Shown here piece by piece: positions 55,270 through 64,000 of a DNA stretch of 64,000 nucleotides. Every line of letters starts with the position of its first letter. The stretch's first letter is position 1. Under the pieces are notes generated by a model. The model did no database searches, had not been told where the DNA came from, and was given only the letters and a program-made list of their open reading frames with translations. Source of the stretch: Nordella sp. HKS 07 (GTDB lineage Bacteria; Pseudomonadota; Alphaproteobacteria; Rhizobiales; Aestuariivirgaceae); contig NZ_CP049258.1 in assembly GCF_011046735.1 (NCBI RefSeq), forward strand, positions 1,466,001 through 1,530,000. Reading direction: 5' to 3'. The position numbers and the translations under genes are program-made.

Positions 55270-56469
55270 ATGCTTTTTTCCAATCTCAAGCTCGCCGCGA
55301 TGACGAACGGCTCTCCCTATGGGCTGATCGAGGATGGGGCTGTGCTGGTGGAGAAAGGCCGGATCGTCTGGGCCGGTCGTGCCAGTGAGGCGCCGCAAGA
55401 CGAGAAGACCGATTGCGGTGGCCGCCTCCTCACCCCTGGCCTCATCGACTGTCACACCCACATTGTCTATGGCGGCAATCGCGCCAACGAGTTCGAGATG
55501 CGCCTCAATGGCGCCTCCTATGCCGAGATCGCCAAGGCCGGCGGCGGCATCGTGTCGACGGTGCGCGCCACGCGCGAAGCCGGCGAGGCCGAACTTTTCA
55601 GATCGGCGGCGACCCGACTCCAATCGCTCCTCGCCGAAGGCGTCACAACGATCGAGATCAAGTCCGGCTACGGTCTCGATGTCGAAACCGAGCTCAAGAT
55701 GCTGCGCACCGCGCGCCAGCTGGGCGAAAGCCACGCCGTGGATGTCGTGACGAGCTTCCTCGGCGCCCATGCCTTCCCGCCCGAATACCGCGACGACCAT
55801 GCCGCCTATGTCGATCTCGTCTGCAATCGATCCCTGCCCGCGGCGGCGCGCGACCAGTTGGCCGATGCGGTCGACGGCTTTTGCGAGGGCATCGCCTTTT
55901 CGGTCGCCGACACGGATCGTGTCTTCGCCGTCGCGAAGCAGCTCGGCCTTCCGGTCAAGCTTCATGCCGAGCAACTCTCCAATCTGGGCGGCGCCATTCT
56001 CGCCGCCCGCTATGGCGCGCTGTCCGTCGATCATATCGAATATCTCGACGAGGACGGCGTCGCGGCGATCGCGCGGTCGGGCACCGTCGCCGTGCTGCTG
56101 CCCGGCGCCTTCTATTATCTGAAGGAAAAGCAGCATCCCCCGGTCGCCGCCTTGCGCGCCCATAAAGTGCCAATTGCGGTCGCGACCGATCTCAATCCCG
56201 GCTCCTCGCCGGTCCATTCGCTGCTCACCACCATGAACATGGCCTGCGTTCTTTTCAGCCTGACGCCGGAAGAGGCCCTGCGCGGCGTGACGGCGAATGC
56301 GGCGCGCGCACTGGGCTTCAAGGACCGGGGCGTGATCGCGTCCGGGATGAAGGCCGACCTCGTTTTGTGGAATGTCGATCGGCCGGGCGACCTCGCCTAT
56401 CCTCTCGGCTTCAACCCTTGCGCCGCGGTGATCCGCAATGGCGAGATCGTGCGAGGTGGCATCCGATGA
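55270..56469 (+). CDS. hutI: Imidazolonepropionase
   Basis: 399-residue amidohydrolase that opens imidazolone propionate to N-formimidoylglutamate. Metal-binding H62 and H64 sit in [12 protein letters not shown], then [30 protein letters not shown] and [11 protein letters not shown] are conserved. First plus-strand gene after the shared operator. Overlaps hutC by 4 bases. Confidence 0.92.
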   Translation: MLFSNLKLAAMTNGSPYGLIEDGAVLVEKGRIVWAGRASEAPQDEKTDCGGRLLTPGLIDCHTHIVYGGNRANEFEMRLNGASYAEIAKAGGGIVSTVRATREAGEAELFRSAATRLQSLLAEGVTTIEIKSGYGLDVETELKMLRTARQLGESHAVDVVTSFLGAHAFPPEYRDDHAAYVDLVCNRSLPAAARDQLADAVDGFCEGIAFSVADTDRVFAVAKQLGLPVKLHAEQLSNLGGAILAARYGALSVDHIEYLDEDGVAAIARSGTVAVLLPGAFYYLKEKQHPPVAALRAHKVPIAVATDLNPGSSPVHSLLTTMNMACVLFSLTPEEALRGVTANAARALGFKDRGVIASGMKADLVLWNVDRPGDLAYPLGFNPCAAVIRNGEIVRGGIR

Positions 56470-57191
56470 CCGCGCCGCTTTATGCCAAGGTGAAGGAGCA
56501 CATCCTCGAACATATCCGCTCGGGCGCCTGGACGCCGGGCACCCGCGTTCCGTCAGAGAACGAGCTCGTCGAGACTTTCAGCATTTCGCGCATGACGGCG
56601 AACCGCGCTCTGCGGGAATTGACCGCCGACGGCTTCCTCGCCCGCGTCCCGGGGGTCGGCACCTTCGTGAAGGAGCCGCCGGCGCGCTCGAGCCTGCTCG
56701 AATTGCGCAATATCGCCGAGGAGATCGCCCAGCGCGGCCATGTCCATGCCGCCCATATCGACCGGCGCGAGACGATCGAGGCGGCGCCGGCGCTCGCTGA
56801 GGAGTTCGAGCTCAGACCGTCGTCCCGGCTTTTCTATCTGGTGATGGTGCATAGCGAGAATGGCGTGCCGGTGCAGATCGAGGAACGCTATGTAAACCCG
56901 GTCGTAGTGCCCCATTTCAACGATCAGGATTTCGCTCGCATCACGCCGACCGCCTATCTCGTCGCCGCGGTGCCGGTCGATGAGCTCGAGCACACGGTCG
57001 AGGCGATCATGCCGACGCGCGACCAGCAGGCCTTGCTCGATATCGGCGATCACGAGCCATGCCTCGCACTTCACCGCCGCAGCTGGAGCAAGGGTCACGT
57101 CGTCACCGTCGCGACCCTGATCTACCCCGCCAGCCGCTATGCGCTGTACAGCCGCTACAAGACATCCCCCTCAGGAACCCTGAGCCAGTAG
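56466..57191 (+). CDS. hutC: Histidine utilisation repressor, GntR/HutC family
   Basis: 241 residues. A GntR winged helix occupies residues ~5-75 ([37 protein letters not shown]) and a UTRA effector domain follows ([29 protein letters not shown] in blocks, VEAIMP). It represses hut genes and is released by urocanate. The ATG at 56466 lies in the hutI stop. It would bind the TGTATATACA site at 55239, giving autoregulation of the hutI-hutC-hutU unit. Confidence 0.9.
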   Translation: MTAPLYAKVKEHILEHIRSGAWTPGTRVPSENELVETFSISRMTANRALRELTADGFLARVPGVGTFVKEPPARSSLLELRNIAEEIAQRGHVHAAHIDRRETIEAAPALAEEFELRPSSRLFYLVMVHSENGVPVQIEERYVNPVVVPHFNDQDFARITPTAYLVAAVPVDELEHTVEAIMPTRDQQALLDIGDHEPCLALHRRSWSKGHVVTVATLIYPASRYALYSRYKTSPSGTLSQ

Positions 57192-57200
57192 GAGTTGCCC

Positions 57201-58877
57201 ATGGATACCCGCCGCGACAACAGCCGTGTGATCAGATCGCCGATCGGCAGCGAAATCAGCGCCAAGAGCTGGCTCACCGAAGCGCCTCTGCGCATGCTGA
57301 TGAACAATCTCGATCCGGGCGTCGCCGAGCGGCCCGAGGAGCTCGTGGTCTATGGCGGCATCGGCCGCGCCGCCCGCAACTGGGAAGCCTTCGACCGCAT
57401 TGTAGCCTCACTACGCTCGCTCGAAGCTGACGAGACCTTGCTCGTTCAGTCCGGCAAGCCGGTTGGCATTTTCCGCACCCACAAGGACGCGCCGCGCGTC
57501 CTCATCGCCAATTCCAATCTCGTGCCGCATTGGGCCGACTGGGCGCATTTCAACGAGCTCGATCGCAAGGGCCTGATGATGTACGGCCAGATGACGGCGG
57601 GCTCGTGGATCTATATCGGCACGCAGGGTATCGTGCAGGGCACCTACGAGACCTTCGCTGAAGTGGGCCGCAAGCATTATGGCGGCAATCTCAAGGGCAA
57701 ATGGTTCCTCACCGCCGGCCTCGGCGGCATGGGCGGCGCCCAGCCGCTCGCCGCCACCATGGCCGGCGCCTCGATGATCGCCATCGAATGCCAGCCGTCC
57801 CGTATCGAGATGCGCCTGAAGACGCGTTATCTCGACGCCAAGGCGGCAAGCGTCGATGAGGCGTTGGCGATGGTCGAGCGCTCGCACAAGCAGGGCAAGC
57901 CGATCTCGGTCGGCGTGCTCGGCAATGCCGCCGAGATCCTGCCCGATCTGGTCAAGCGCGGCATCAGGCCCGATGCGGTCACTGACCAGACCTCGGCGCA
58001 TGATCCGGTCAATGGCTATCTGCCGGCCGGCTGGTCCATCGCTGAATGGGAAGAGAAGCGCGTCTCCGACCCGAAGGCGGTCGAGGCAGCGGCGAAGAAA
58101 TCCATGCGTGACCATGTCGAGGCGATGCTCGCCTTCCACAAGGCCGGCGTGCCGACCCTCGACTACGGCAACAACATCCGCCAGGTTGCCCTCGATATGG
58201 GCCTCAAGGACGCTTTCGCCTTCCCTGGCTTCGTGCCGGCCTATATCCGTCCTCTCTTCTGCCGTGGCATCGGCCCCTTCCGCTGGGCGGCACTCTCCGG
58301 CAACCCGGAAGACATCTACCGGACCGACCAGCGCGTGAAGGAGCTGATCCCGGATGATCCGCATCTCCACAACTGGCTCGACATGGCCAGGGAGCGTATC
58401 GCCTTTCAGGGCCTTCCCGCCCGCATCTGCTGGGTCGGCCTCGGCCAGCGTCATCGCCTGGGCCTCGCCTTCAACGAAATGGTGAAGAAGGGCGAGGTCG
58501 AGGCGCCGATCGTCATTGGCCGCGACCATCTCGATTCAGGCTCGGTCGCCTCGCCCAACCGCGAGACCGAGGCGATGAAGGACGGTTCCGACGCCGTCTC
58601 CGACTGGCCGCTTCTCAACGCGCTGCTCAATACCGCGAGCGGCGCCACCTGGGTGTCGCTGCATCATGGCGGCGGTGTCGGCATGGGCTATTCCCAGCAT
58701 TCCGGCATGGTCGTCGTCTGCGACGGCACCGACGATGCGGCGCGCCGCCTCGAGCGCGTGCTGTGGAACGACCCCGGCACCGGCGTCATGCGCCACGCCG
58801 ATGCGGGCTACGACATCGCCATCGATTGCGCCAAGGAACAGGGTCTCAAGCTTCCCTCGCTCGGCATCGGTATCTGA
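57201..58877 (+). CDS. hutU: Urocanate hydratase
   Basis: 558-residue NAD-containing urocanase that hydrates urocanate to imidazolone propionate. Conserved blocks: [27 protein letters not shown] in pieces, [56 protein letters not shown] and [16 protein letters not shown]. Length matches the family. A TTG six bases upstream is possible, but the ATG at 57201 after GGAG is preferred. Ends 69 bases before the third lyase gene with a palindrome between. Confidence 0.92.
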   Translation: MDTRRDNSRVIRSPIGSEISAKSWLTEAPLRMLMNNLDPGVAERPEELVVYGGIGRAARNWEAFDRIVASLRSLEADETLLVQSGKPVGIFRTHKDAPRVLIANSNLVPHWADWAHFNELDRKGLMMYGQMTAGSWIYIGTQGIVQGTYETFAEVGRKHYGGNLKGKWFLTAGLGGMGGAQPLAATMAGASMIAIECQPSRIEMRLKTRYLDAKAASVDEALAMVERSHKQGKPISVGVLGNAAEILPDLVKRGIRPDAVTDQTSAHDPVNGYLPAGWSIAEWEEKRVSDPKAVEAAAKKSMRDHVEAMLAFHKAGVPTLDYGNNIRQVALDMGLKDAFAFPGFVPAYIRPLFCRGIGPFRWAALSGNPEDIYRTDQRVKELIPDDPHLHNWLDMARERIAFQGLPARICWVGLGQRHRLGLAFNEMVKKGEVEAPIVIGRDHLDSGSVASPNRETEAMKDGSDAVSDWPLLNALLNTASGATWVSLHHGGGVGMGYSQHSGMVVVCDGTDDAARRLERVLWNDPGTGVMRHADAGYDIAIDCAKEQGLKLPSLGIGI

Positions 58878-58878
58878 A

Positions 58879-58921
58879 GCATCGGTCCGAAAAGTTGCAG
58901 ACTTTTCGGATAAACCGATGC
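58879..58921. repeat. Palindromic repeat between hutU and the third lyase gene
   Basis: Two nested arm pairs: GCATCGGT/ACCGATGC outside and CCGAAAAGT/ACTTTTCGG inside a 5-base loop. It resembles the first palindrome at about 7988-8034 in layout. It could attenuate or stabilise the transcript between hutU and the downstream lyase homologue. Confidence 0.7.
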
Positions 58922-58946
58922 GCCATAACAAAGGAATGATGCGATC

Positions 58947-60458
58947 ATGACGCGGCATCAGGCTTCGCTGGTTATCACCGGTCACGATCTCGATTTCCGC
59001 AGCCTTGCGAAAGCGGCGGCGGGCGCCCTGCCCGTCGCTATCGCTCCCTCCGCTTTCACGGCGGTCGGCGAGGCCCGCGCCATCGTCGAGACGATCCTCA
59101 AGGAGAACCGGCCGGCTTACGGCATCACCACCGGAGTCGGCTCACAGAAGGATTTCGCCGTCGATCCGGCGACCGCGGCGTCCTACAATGCCAGGCTGGT
59201 CGCCGCTCATGCGACACGCGTGCCGGGCCCGCTCCTGCCGGCGGAAGCAGTGCGCGGCGCCCTGATCTTCCTCGTCAATCAATTTGCCAATGGCTTGTCC
59301 GGCGTGTCGCCGGAACTGGTCGAGGTGATCGCTGCCGCGATCAATGGCACGGAGATGCCCGAGATCGACGGATCGGGTTCGGTCGGCGCGTCCGATCTCG
59401 TGCCCAACGCGCAACTGGCGCATTGGCTGCTTAACCATCCGCAAGCAAAACAGCTTGGGCTGCCGAAACCCAAAGAAACGCTTTCGCTTATCAACAACAA
59501 CGCCGTCTCGCTGGCACAAGGAGCCATGGCCCTGGCCTCGGCCGAGCGCCTGCTTGCGGCTTTCGATCTCGCCGCCGCGGCCGCACTGGAAGGCTTTCGC
59601 GGCAATCTCGGCGCCATATCCGAAGCGGCGAACCGCGCCCATAAGCGGCCGGGCCAGCACCGAACCGCCCAGCGCCTGCGCCATCTGCTCGCCGACAGCC
59701 GGCTGTGGAAGCAAGGCGAGGCGCGCCTGTTGCAGGATCCCCTGTCCTTCCGCTGCGTGTCGCAGGTCCATGGCGCGGCGGCGGAAGTCTTCGCCTCGGC
59801 GGCGCGCATCTGGAATTCCGAGCTCAATTCGGTGAACGACAATCCTATTATCGACCGGGAGACCGCCGGCGCCGTGTCGAACGGCAATATGGATACCACC
59901 CGCCTCACTCTGGCCGCCGATCACTTGCGTCAGGCCTTGGGCAAAATCTGCGATCTCGCCGGCGAGCGCGTGCACAAGCAGCAATGGCCGGCCTTCACCG
60001 GCCTGCCGACCGGCCTTGCCGAGGAAGGCGGTGCCGTCGGCGGCGTGCAATTCCTCAATCTGGGCCATATCACCGCCTCCCTTGTCACGTCCGTGAAGAT
60101 CTGGGCGCGACCCAGCCTGCTCAATTCCGTCGGCCAGGTGGCTGACGGCGTCGAAGACACGGCGAGCCACGCGCTCCATGCCGTGCATGACCTGATCCGC
60201 GTCATCGACGCCGGCTGGAAGATCGCCGGCCTCGAATTGATGATCGCGCTCTGGGCGATGAAGCGCCGGCGTCTGGACATGACCGATCTCGGCCGCGGCA
60301 TCCGCCCGGCTATGGATATACTGGGCGAGATGCTGCCGATCGGCCGCGAAGGCGATGCGATCTTCGACATAGCTCCCTTGATCGCCGAGTTGCAATCGGG
60401 CGAGCTCCTCGACCGCGTCTTGACGCAAGCCGGCGAACGGACTGATCTTGGCCTCTGA
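58947..60458 (+). CDS. Histidine ammonia-lyase homologue with A-S-D at the MIO triad
   Basis: 503-residue HAL/PAL/TAL-fold protein. The MIO region reads SVGASDLVPNAQLAHW: alanine 148 and serine 149 are kept, but the glycine is missing, so the third residue is D150. It keeps the tyrosine of AYGITTG and NDNPI, but has QDPLSFR (leucine for tyrosine), NNN instead of NGT, and AEEGG where QED is usual. An MIO-like ring from A-S-D is conceivable but untested. It is in the hutI-hutC-hutU direction, with AAAGGAATG upstream of the ATG, so it should be expressed with the hut genes. The substrate may be histidine-like or the protein may be non-catalytic. Confidence 0.75.
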   Translation: MTRHQASLVITGHDLDFRSLAKAAAGALPVAIAPSAFTAVGEARAIVETILKENRPAYGITTGVGSQKDFAVDPATAASYNARLVAAHATRVPGPLLPAEAVRGALIFLVNQFANGLSGVSPELVEVIAAAINGTEMPEIDGSGSVGASDLVPNAQLAHWLLNHPQAKQLGLPKPKETLSLINNNAVSLAQGAMALASAERLLAAFDLAAAAALEGFRGNLGAISEAANRAHKRPGQHRTAQRLRHLLADSRLWKQGEARLLQDPLSFRCVSQVHGAAAEVFASAARIWNSELNSVNDNPIIDRETAGAVSNGNMDTTRLTLAADHLRQALGKICDLAGERVHKQQWPAFTGLPTGLAEEGGAVGGVQFLNLGHITASLVTSVKIWARPSLLNSVGQVADGVEDTASHALHAVHDLIRVIDAGWKIAGLELMIALWAMKRRRLDMTDLGRGIRPAMDILGEMLPIGREGDAIFDIAPLIAELQSGELLDRVLTQAGERTDLGL

Positions 60459-60579
60459 CGCATCGCGCTCGGCGATGCGGCGCGCAAGTCGCTGATCCGC
60501 TTCTTCATCGTGAAGCTGGGCGCGGCGCTCGAAAACTGATATTATTCCTCTTCAGTCTGAATCGCAGAGGAGTGGCGCC

Positions 60580-61182
60580 ATGAGCATGTCCCTGGATCTC
60601 GCCGCCGAGGTCTTCCGCGAGGCGATGCGCGAGACGGTCAAGCGCTATTCTCTCTGGTATCTGATCGAGGGCGTTCTCCTCGTCGTCGCCGGCATCCTCG
60701 CCATCATCTATCCGGTGATCTCGTCTGGCGCGGTGGTGATCCTTCTGGGTTGGCTGCTCATCGCCAGTGGCCTGCTGCAGGGACTGAGTCTGCTCGGCGC
60801 ACGCCAAGTGCCGCATTTCTGGCTGCAGCTCATTTCGGTCATCCTGGCCATCCTCATCGGCTTCCTGTTCCTGCGCGATCCCACCCAGGGCATGATGACG
60901 CTGGCTTTGCTGCTCATCGTCTTCTTCATGATGGAAGGTATTTCCAAAGTCGTCTTCGCCCTCACCATCCGCCCCTTCCCCAACTGGGGCTGGGTGCTGG
61001 CGAGCGGCCTGGTCGGCATCCTGCTCGCATTGATTCTATGGGCGAGCCTGCCCTTGACGGCCGTGTGGCTCATCGGCTTCCTGCTCGGCATAAACCTGAT
61101 CAGCATCGGCGCGGCCATCGCCTATCTCGCCTGGCATGTGCGCAAGAGCGCCCCCGGCACGACAACGGAACCGTCACCCTGA
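60580..61182 (+). CDS. HdeD-family (DUF308) membrane protein
   Basis: 200-residue inner-membrane protein with about six hydrophobic helices arranged as repeated pairs, as in HdeD (WYLIEGVLLVVAGILAIIYP, GWLLIASGLLQG, LQLISVILAILIGFLF and similar later segments). HdeD aids acid resistance in E. coli at high cell density; the role elsewhere is unknown. GAGGAGTGG lies before the ATG at 60580. Apparently monocistronic. Confidence 0.78.
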   Translation: MSMSLDLAAEVFREAMRETVKRYSLWYLIEGVLLVVAGILAIIYPVISSGAVVILLGWLLIASGLLQGLSLLGARQVPHFWLQLISVILAILIGFLFLRDPTQGMMTLALLLIVFFMMEGISKVVFALTIRPFPNWGWVLASGLVGILLALILWASLPLTAVWLIGFLLGINLISIGAAIAYLAWHVRKSAPGTTTEPSP

Positions 61183-61208
61183 ACGACGCCGGCACGACAA
61201 CGAAACCT

Positions 61209-61256
61209 CACCCTGAGGCGCTCACCCGGCCTTAGGCCGGGGGAGCCTCGAAGGGT
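61209..61256. repeat. Intergenic palindromic repeat
   Basis: CCGGCCT-T-AGGCCGG core with outer ACCCTGAGG/CCTCGAAGGGT arms in the gap between the convergent HdeD and dehydrogenase genes. A common Rhizobiales-type repeat; here it could act as a bidirectional terminator. Confidence 0.55.
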
Positions 61257-61335
61257 ATCGCGCAACATTCTCGCTCTATTCTGATGGATGCTTCGCGGCC
61301 GCCTCAGCATGAGGGAAAATGGAGAAACGATCTAT

Positions 61336-63783
61336 CTAAGCCTTCACGCGCATATTCCGCGGATCATAGAGCGGCTCGAGATGGACGCGCGCCTTGACGA
61401 CGTCCTTCGCCACCACCAGCTCGTATTGGCCATCCCGCACATAGGCGTCGTCGACGCCGCCGCCATCACGGATATAGCCATATCCGATCGGCTTGCCGAG
61501 CGTGTAGCCATAGCCGCCGCTGGTGAGATAGCCGACCTGTTTGCCATTGCGCAGGATGGTCTCGCGGCCGAGCAGAACGACGGAAGCGTCATCCGTGGTG
61601 AAGCCGGCCAGCTTCTTGGGCAGGGCCGACGAAGCCGCCTTCTCGCAGGCCTCGCGGCCCATGAAGGCGATATTGGATTTGAGCTTCACCGCCCAGCCGA
61701 GCCCGGCCTGGAAGGGATTGTCGTTGGGCGTGATGTCAGCGCCCCAGGCGCGATAGCCTTTTTCGAGACGTAGCACCTCCAGCGCGCGATAGCCGGCGGG
61801 CGCGATACCCCAGGCGGCACCTGCCTGCATCAGCGCGTCATAGACATCGCCGGTCGCCTCGATCGGCATATGCAATTCCCAGCCGAGCTCGCCCACATAG
61901 GTCACGCGCAGCGCGCGCACTTTGTGGCCGGCGATCTCGATCTCGCGCACATGGCCGAAGGGGAATGCCGCATTCGACATGTCGGCCTTGGTGATGCGGG
62001 CGACCACATCGCGCGACTTGGGGCCCATCACCGATAATGTGCCCCAACCTTCCGTGACATCCGCAATCGTCGCATCGAGGCCGGGCTTGATGTGGTCACT
62101 GATCCAGGCGAGATCATGCGTGCGGAAGCCGGTGCCGGTGACGATGTAGAAATGATCCCCGGCAAGCCGGGCAACGGTCAGGTCGCATTCGATGCCGCCA
62201 CGCGAATTAAGCATCTGCGTGTAAGTGAGCCGTCCCGGCGCCCGCGCCACGTCATTGGCGCATATCCAGGACAGCGCTTCCGCCGCATCCCTGCCCCTCA
62301 TCTCATATTTGGCGAAGGATGACTGGTCGAAGACGCCGACCCGCTCGCGCACCGCTCTGTGCTCTTCGCTCACGGCACCGAACCAGTTCTGCCGCCCCAT
62401 CGAATAGATATCCTTGGGCTCGGTGCCACGGGCTGCGAACCAATTGGGCCGCTCCCAGCCGAGCTTCGAGCCGAAACAGGCATTGGCGGCTTTGAGCCGC
62501 TCATAGAGCGGCGAGACGATACGCGGCCGGCCGCTTTGATATTCCTCATGCGGGAAACCGATCGTGTAATGCTTGCCATAGGCTTCGAGCGTGCGCTCGT
62601 TGACCCAGTCGCGGTCCTTGTGCAGGCCGGAGAAGCGTCTGATATCGACGACCCACAGATCCATCGGGGCCTCGCCCGAGGCGACCCATTGCGCCAGCAC
62701 CCAGCCCGCCCCGCCGCCGCTCGCAATGCCGAAGGCGTTGAAGCCGGCGCCGACATAATAATTGGCAAGCTCGGGCGCGGCGCCCAAGATGAAATTGCCG
62801 TCGGGGGTGAAGCTTTCCGGCCCGTTGATCATCTTCTTGATTCCGGTCGTCTCGAGCGCCGGCACGCGGGCCAGCGCCTGGCTCATATGCTGCTCGAAAT
62901 GATCCCAGTCGTCGGCGAAGAGCTGGAACTCGAAATCGTCCGGCACATCGCCGAGCGTCCAGCTCTGCGGATCGGACTCATAGCCGCCCATCACCAGCCC
63001 GCCGACCTCTTCCTTGAAATAGGTGCGCCTATCGGGATCGCGGATCGTGGCGATGTCGGTGGCGAGGCCCTGGACCTTCTCGGTGATGATATATTGATGC
63101 TTGACCGGCTGCAGCGGCACGCTCACGCCCGCCATGGCGCCAAGCTGCCTGGCCCATTGTCCCCCGCAATTGACGACCTTCTCGCAAGCGATGCGCCCGT
63201 GATTGGTCTCCACCGCCACCACGCGGCCCTGGTCTATCTCGAAACCCTCGACTCGCACGCCTTCGAAGAGCTTGGCGCCATGCAAACGCGCGCCCTTGGC
63301 GAGCGACTGAGCGATGTCGGAGGGGCTCGCCTGCCCGTCGGTCGGAAGAAAACTGGCGCCGACGAGATCGGAGACCTCCATCAGCGGCCACATCGCCTTG
63401 ACCTCCTTCGGCGAGAGCAAATGCATCTCCATGCCGAAGCTCTGCGCCGTGGTGGCGAGCCTCTTATACTCGGTCCAGCGGTCCTCGTTGCAGGCGAGTC
63501 TGAGGCAGCCGGTCATCTTCCAGCCGGTTTCGAGCCCGGTTTCCTTGGCGAGGTTCTTGTAGAGCTCGACCGAATATTTGAGCACCTGGGTGATCGAGGC
63601 CGAGGAGCGCAATTGCCCGACGAGGCCCGCCGCATGCCAGGTCGAGCCCGCTGTGAGCTTGTTCTGCTCGAGGAGAATGACATCCGCTTTGTGGTCGCGC
63701 GCCAGATGATAAGCGGTCGAGCAGCCGATGATGCCGCCGCCGATGACGATGATCTGGGCGTGGGCCGGAAGGGAAACGGTCAT
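61336..63783 (-). CDS. Dimethylglycine/sarcosine dehydrogenase-type flavoprotein
   Basis: 815 residues, the usual size for DMGDH/SARDH-like proteins. The FAD motif IIVIGGGIIGCSTAYHLA is at 11-28, and H50 in GSTWHAAGL is the position of the covalent flavin histidine in this family. A DAO domain occupies the first half, and a GcvT-type tetrahydrofolate domain the second (VFDQSSFAKYEMRG, GWELHMPIEATG, LRLEKGYRAWGADIT). It oxidatively demethylates a methylated glycine and would load the methyl on folate. Overlaps the upstream phosphotransferase stop by 4 bases, so both belong to one unit. Confidence 0.82.
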   Translation of the reverse strand: MTVSLPAHAQIIVIGGGIIGCSTAYHLARDHKADVILLEQNKLTAGSTWHAAGLVGQLRSSASITQVLKYSVELYKNLAKETGLETGWKMTGCLRLACNEDRWTEYKRLATTAQSFGMEMHLLSPKEVKAMWPLMEVSDLVGASFLPTDGQASPSDIAQSLAKGARLHGAKLFEGVRVEGFEIDQGRVVAVETNHGRIACEKVVNCGGQWARQLGAMAGVSVPLQPVKHQYIITEKVQGLATDIATIRDPDRRTYFKEEVGGLVMGGYESDPQSWTLGDVPDDFEFQLFADDWDHFEQHMSQALARVPALETTGIKKMINGPESFTPDGNFILGAAPELANYYVGAGFNAFGIASGGGAGWVLAQWVASGEAPMDLWVVDIRRFSGLHKDRDWVNERTLEAYGKHYTIGFPHEEYQSGRPRIVSPLYERLKAANACFGSKLGWERPNWFAARGTEPKDIYSMGRQNWFGAVSEEHRAVRERVGVFDQSSFAKYEMRGRDAAEALSWICANDVARAPGRLTYTQMLNSRGGIECDLTVARLAGDHFYIVTGTGFRTHDLAWISDHIKPGLDATIADVTEGWGTLSVMGPKSRDVVARITKADMSNAAFPFGHVREIEIAGHKVRALRVTYVGELGWELHMPIEATGDVYDALMQAGAAWGIAPAGYRALEVLRLEKGYRAWGADITPNDNPFQAGLGWAVKLKSNIAFMGREACEKAASSALPKKLAGFTTDDASVVLLGRETILRNGKQVGYLTSGGYGYTLGKPIGYGYIRDGGGVDDAYVRDGQYELVVAKDVVKARVHLEPLYDPRNMRVKA

Positions 63784-64000
63784 GTTGCTCCATATCGGTC
63801 TTGGAAGGTCCTGAGTGCCCGCTCATAGCGACCGAGATATTCATCGGCATGCGCCGCATAGTCGACGCCCGGCGCATTGAGATGCAGCTCGGAGACCATG
63901 CCCCACATCGCCTCGCGCAAGGCGGAGGCCGTCTTCATCGCATCGAAGGCGCGCAAGGTGGTCTCCGCCGGCGTGCGGTCGAAATAGATCTCGAGCAGCT
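63780..64000 (-). CDS. Choline-kinase-like phosphotransferase, C-terminal part
   Basis: Only the last ~73 codons lie in the window; the gene continues beyond 64000. The translation begins LLEIYFDRTPAETTLRAF and continues ASALREAMWGMVSELH, ending ALRTFQDRYGAT. The block around REAMWGMVSE recalls the end of aminoglycoside/choline phosphotransferase-type proteins found in betaine and choline catabolic clusters. Its TGA overlaps the ATG of the dehydrogenase gene. Function assigned with moderate confidence because the catalytic part is missing. Confidence 0.5.
   Translation of the reverse strand, partial: LLEIYFDRTPAETTLRAFDAMKTASALREAMWGMVSELHLNAPGVDYAAHADEYLGRYERALRTFQDRYGAT

Overview
The window looks like chromosome from a GC-rich alphaproteobacterium of the Hyphomicrobiales/Rhizobiales type. 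This rests on the gene families (glxBCD/glnT-type genes, heterotetrameric sarcosine-oxidase-type operon, HWE histidine kinase, fused cysNC, opgGH) and on several families of intergenic palindromic repeats typical of that order. No species can be named. No rRNA, tRNA, CRISPR array, prophage or intact insertion sequence was recognised.

Layout. 0.1-8 kb: a DppABCDF-type peptide ABC transporter followed by an AruI-like ThDP decarboxylase and a HAD hydrolase. 8-13.3 kb: a three-domain lysophospholipid transporter/acyltransferase/acyl-ACP ligase whose stop overlaps a two-gene aconitase X (AcnX). 13.2-18.3 kb: minus-strand opgG-opgH (periplasmic glucans) and a P5C-type aldehyde dehydrogenase. 18.5-21.3 kb: an AI-2E-type exporter and an AruH-like aminotransferase bracketed by two near-identical 165-bp double-hairpin repeats. 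21.3-27.8 kb: an accessory-looking stretch (MgtC, HWE kinase, a ribbon-helix-helix-like protein, small unknowns, a DUF1963-type and a DMP19-type protein). 27.9-29.1 kb: an MFS transporter.

29-44 kb is the metabolic core. A soxBDAG-type operon plus a fatty acid desaturase, a divergent GATase1-AraC regulator, and a glxBCD (mgsABC) - lysE - osmC - glnT/gmaS operon with an XRE-cupin regulator. Together these supply homologues for every step of the N-methylglutamate route of methylamine oxidation (gamma-glutamylmethylamide synthetase, N-methylglutamate synthase, N-methylglutamate dehydrogenase). Assigning that route rather than plain sarcosine oxidation is an inference.

44-48.3 kb: cysD-cysNC sulfate activation, split by a repeat-derived open frame, with a coupled ornithine-cyclodeaminase-family gene. 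48.3-60.5 kb: a complete five-step histidine utilisation system (hutH, U, I, F, G and the repressor hutC) with a clear HutC-type operator between hutF and hutI. It is accompanied by two further histidine-ammonia-lyase homologues whose MIO cofactor tripeptide is altered (A-G-D and A-S-D instead of A-S-G-D). 60.6-64 kb: an HdeD-type membrane protein, then a dimethylglycine/sarcosine dehydrogenase-type flavoprotein and the end of a choline-kinase-like phosphotransferase that runs off the window.

The common theme is catabolism of amino acids and methylated amines to glutamate, ammonia and one-carbon units. The most unusual points are the two non-canonical HutH paralogues, the repeat array inserted between cysD and cysNC with preserved translational-coupling junctions, the MITE-like element inside the sox operon, and the 165-bp repeat pair.
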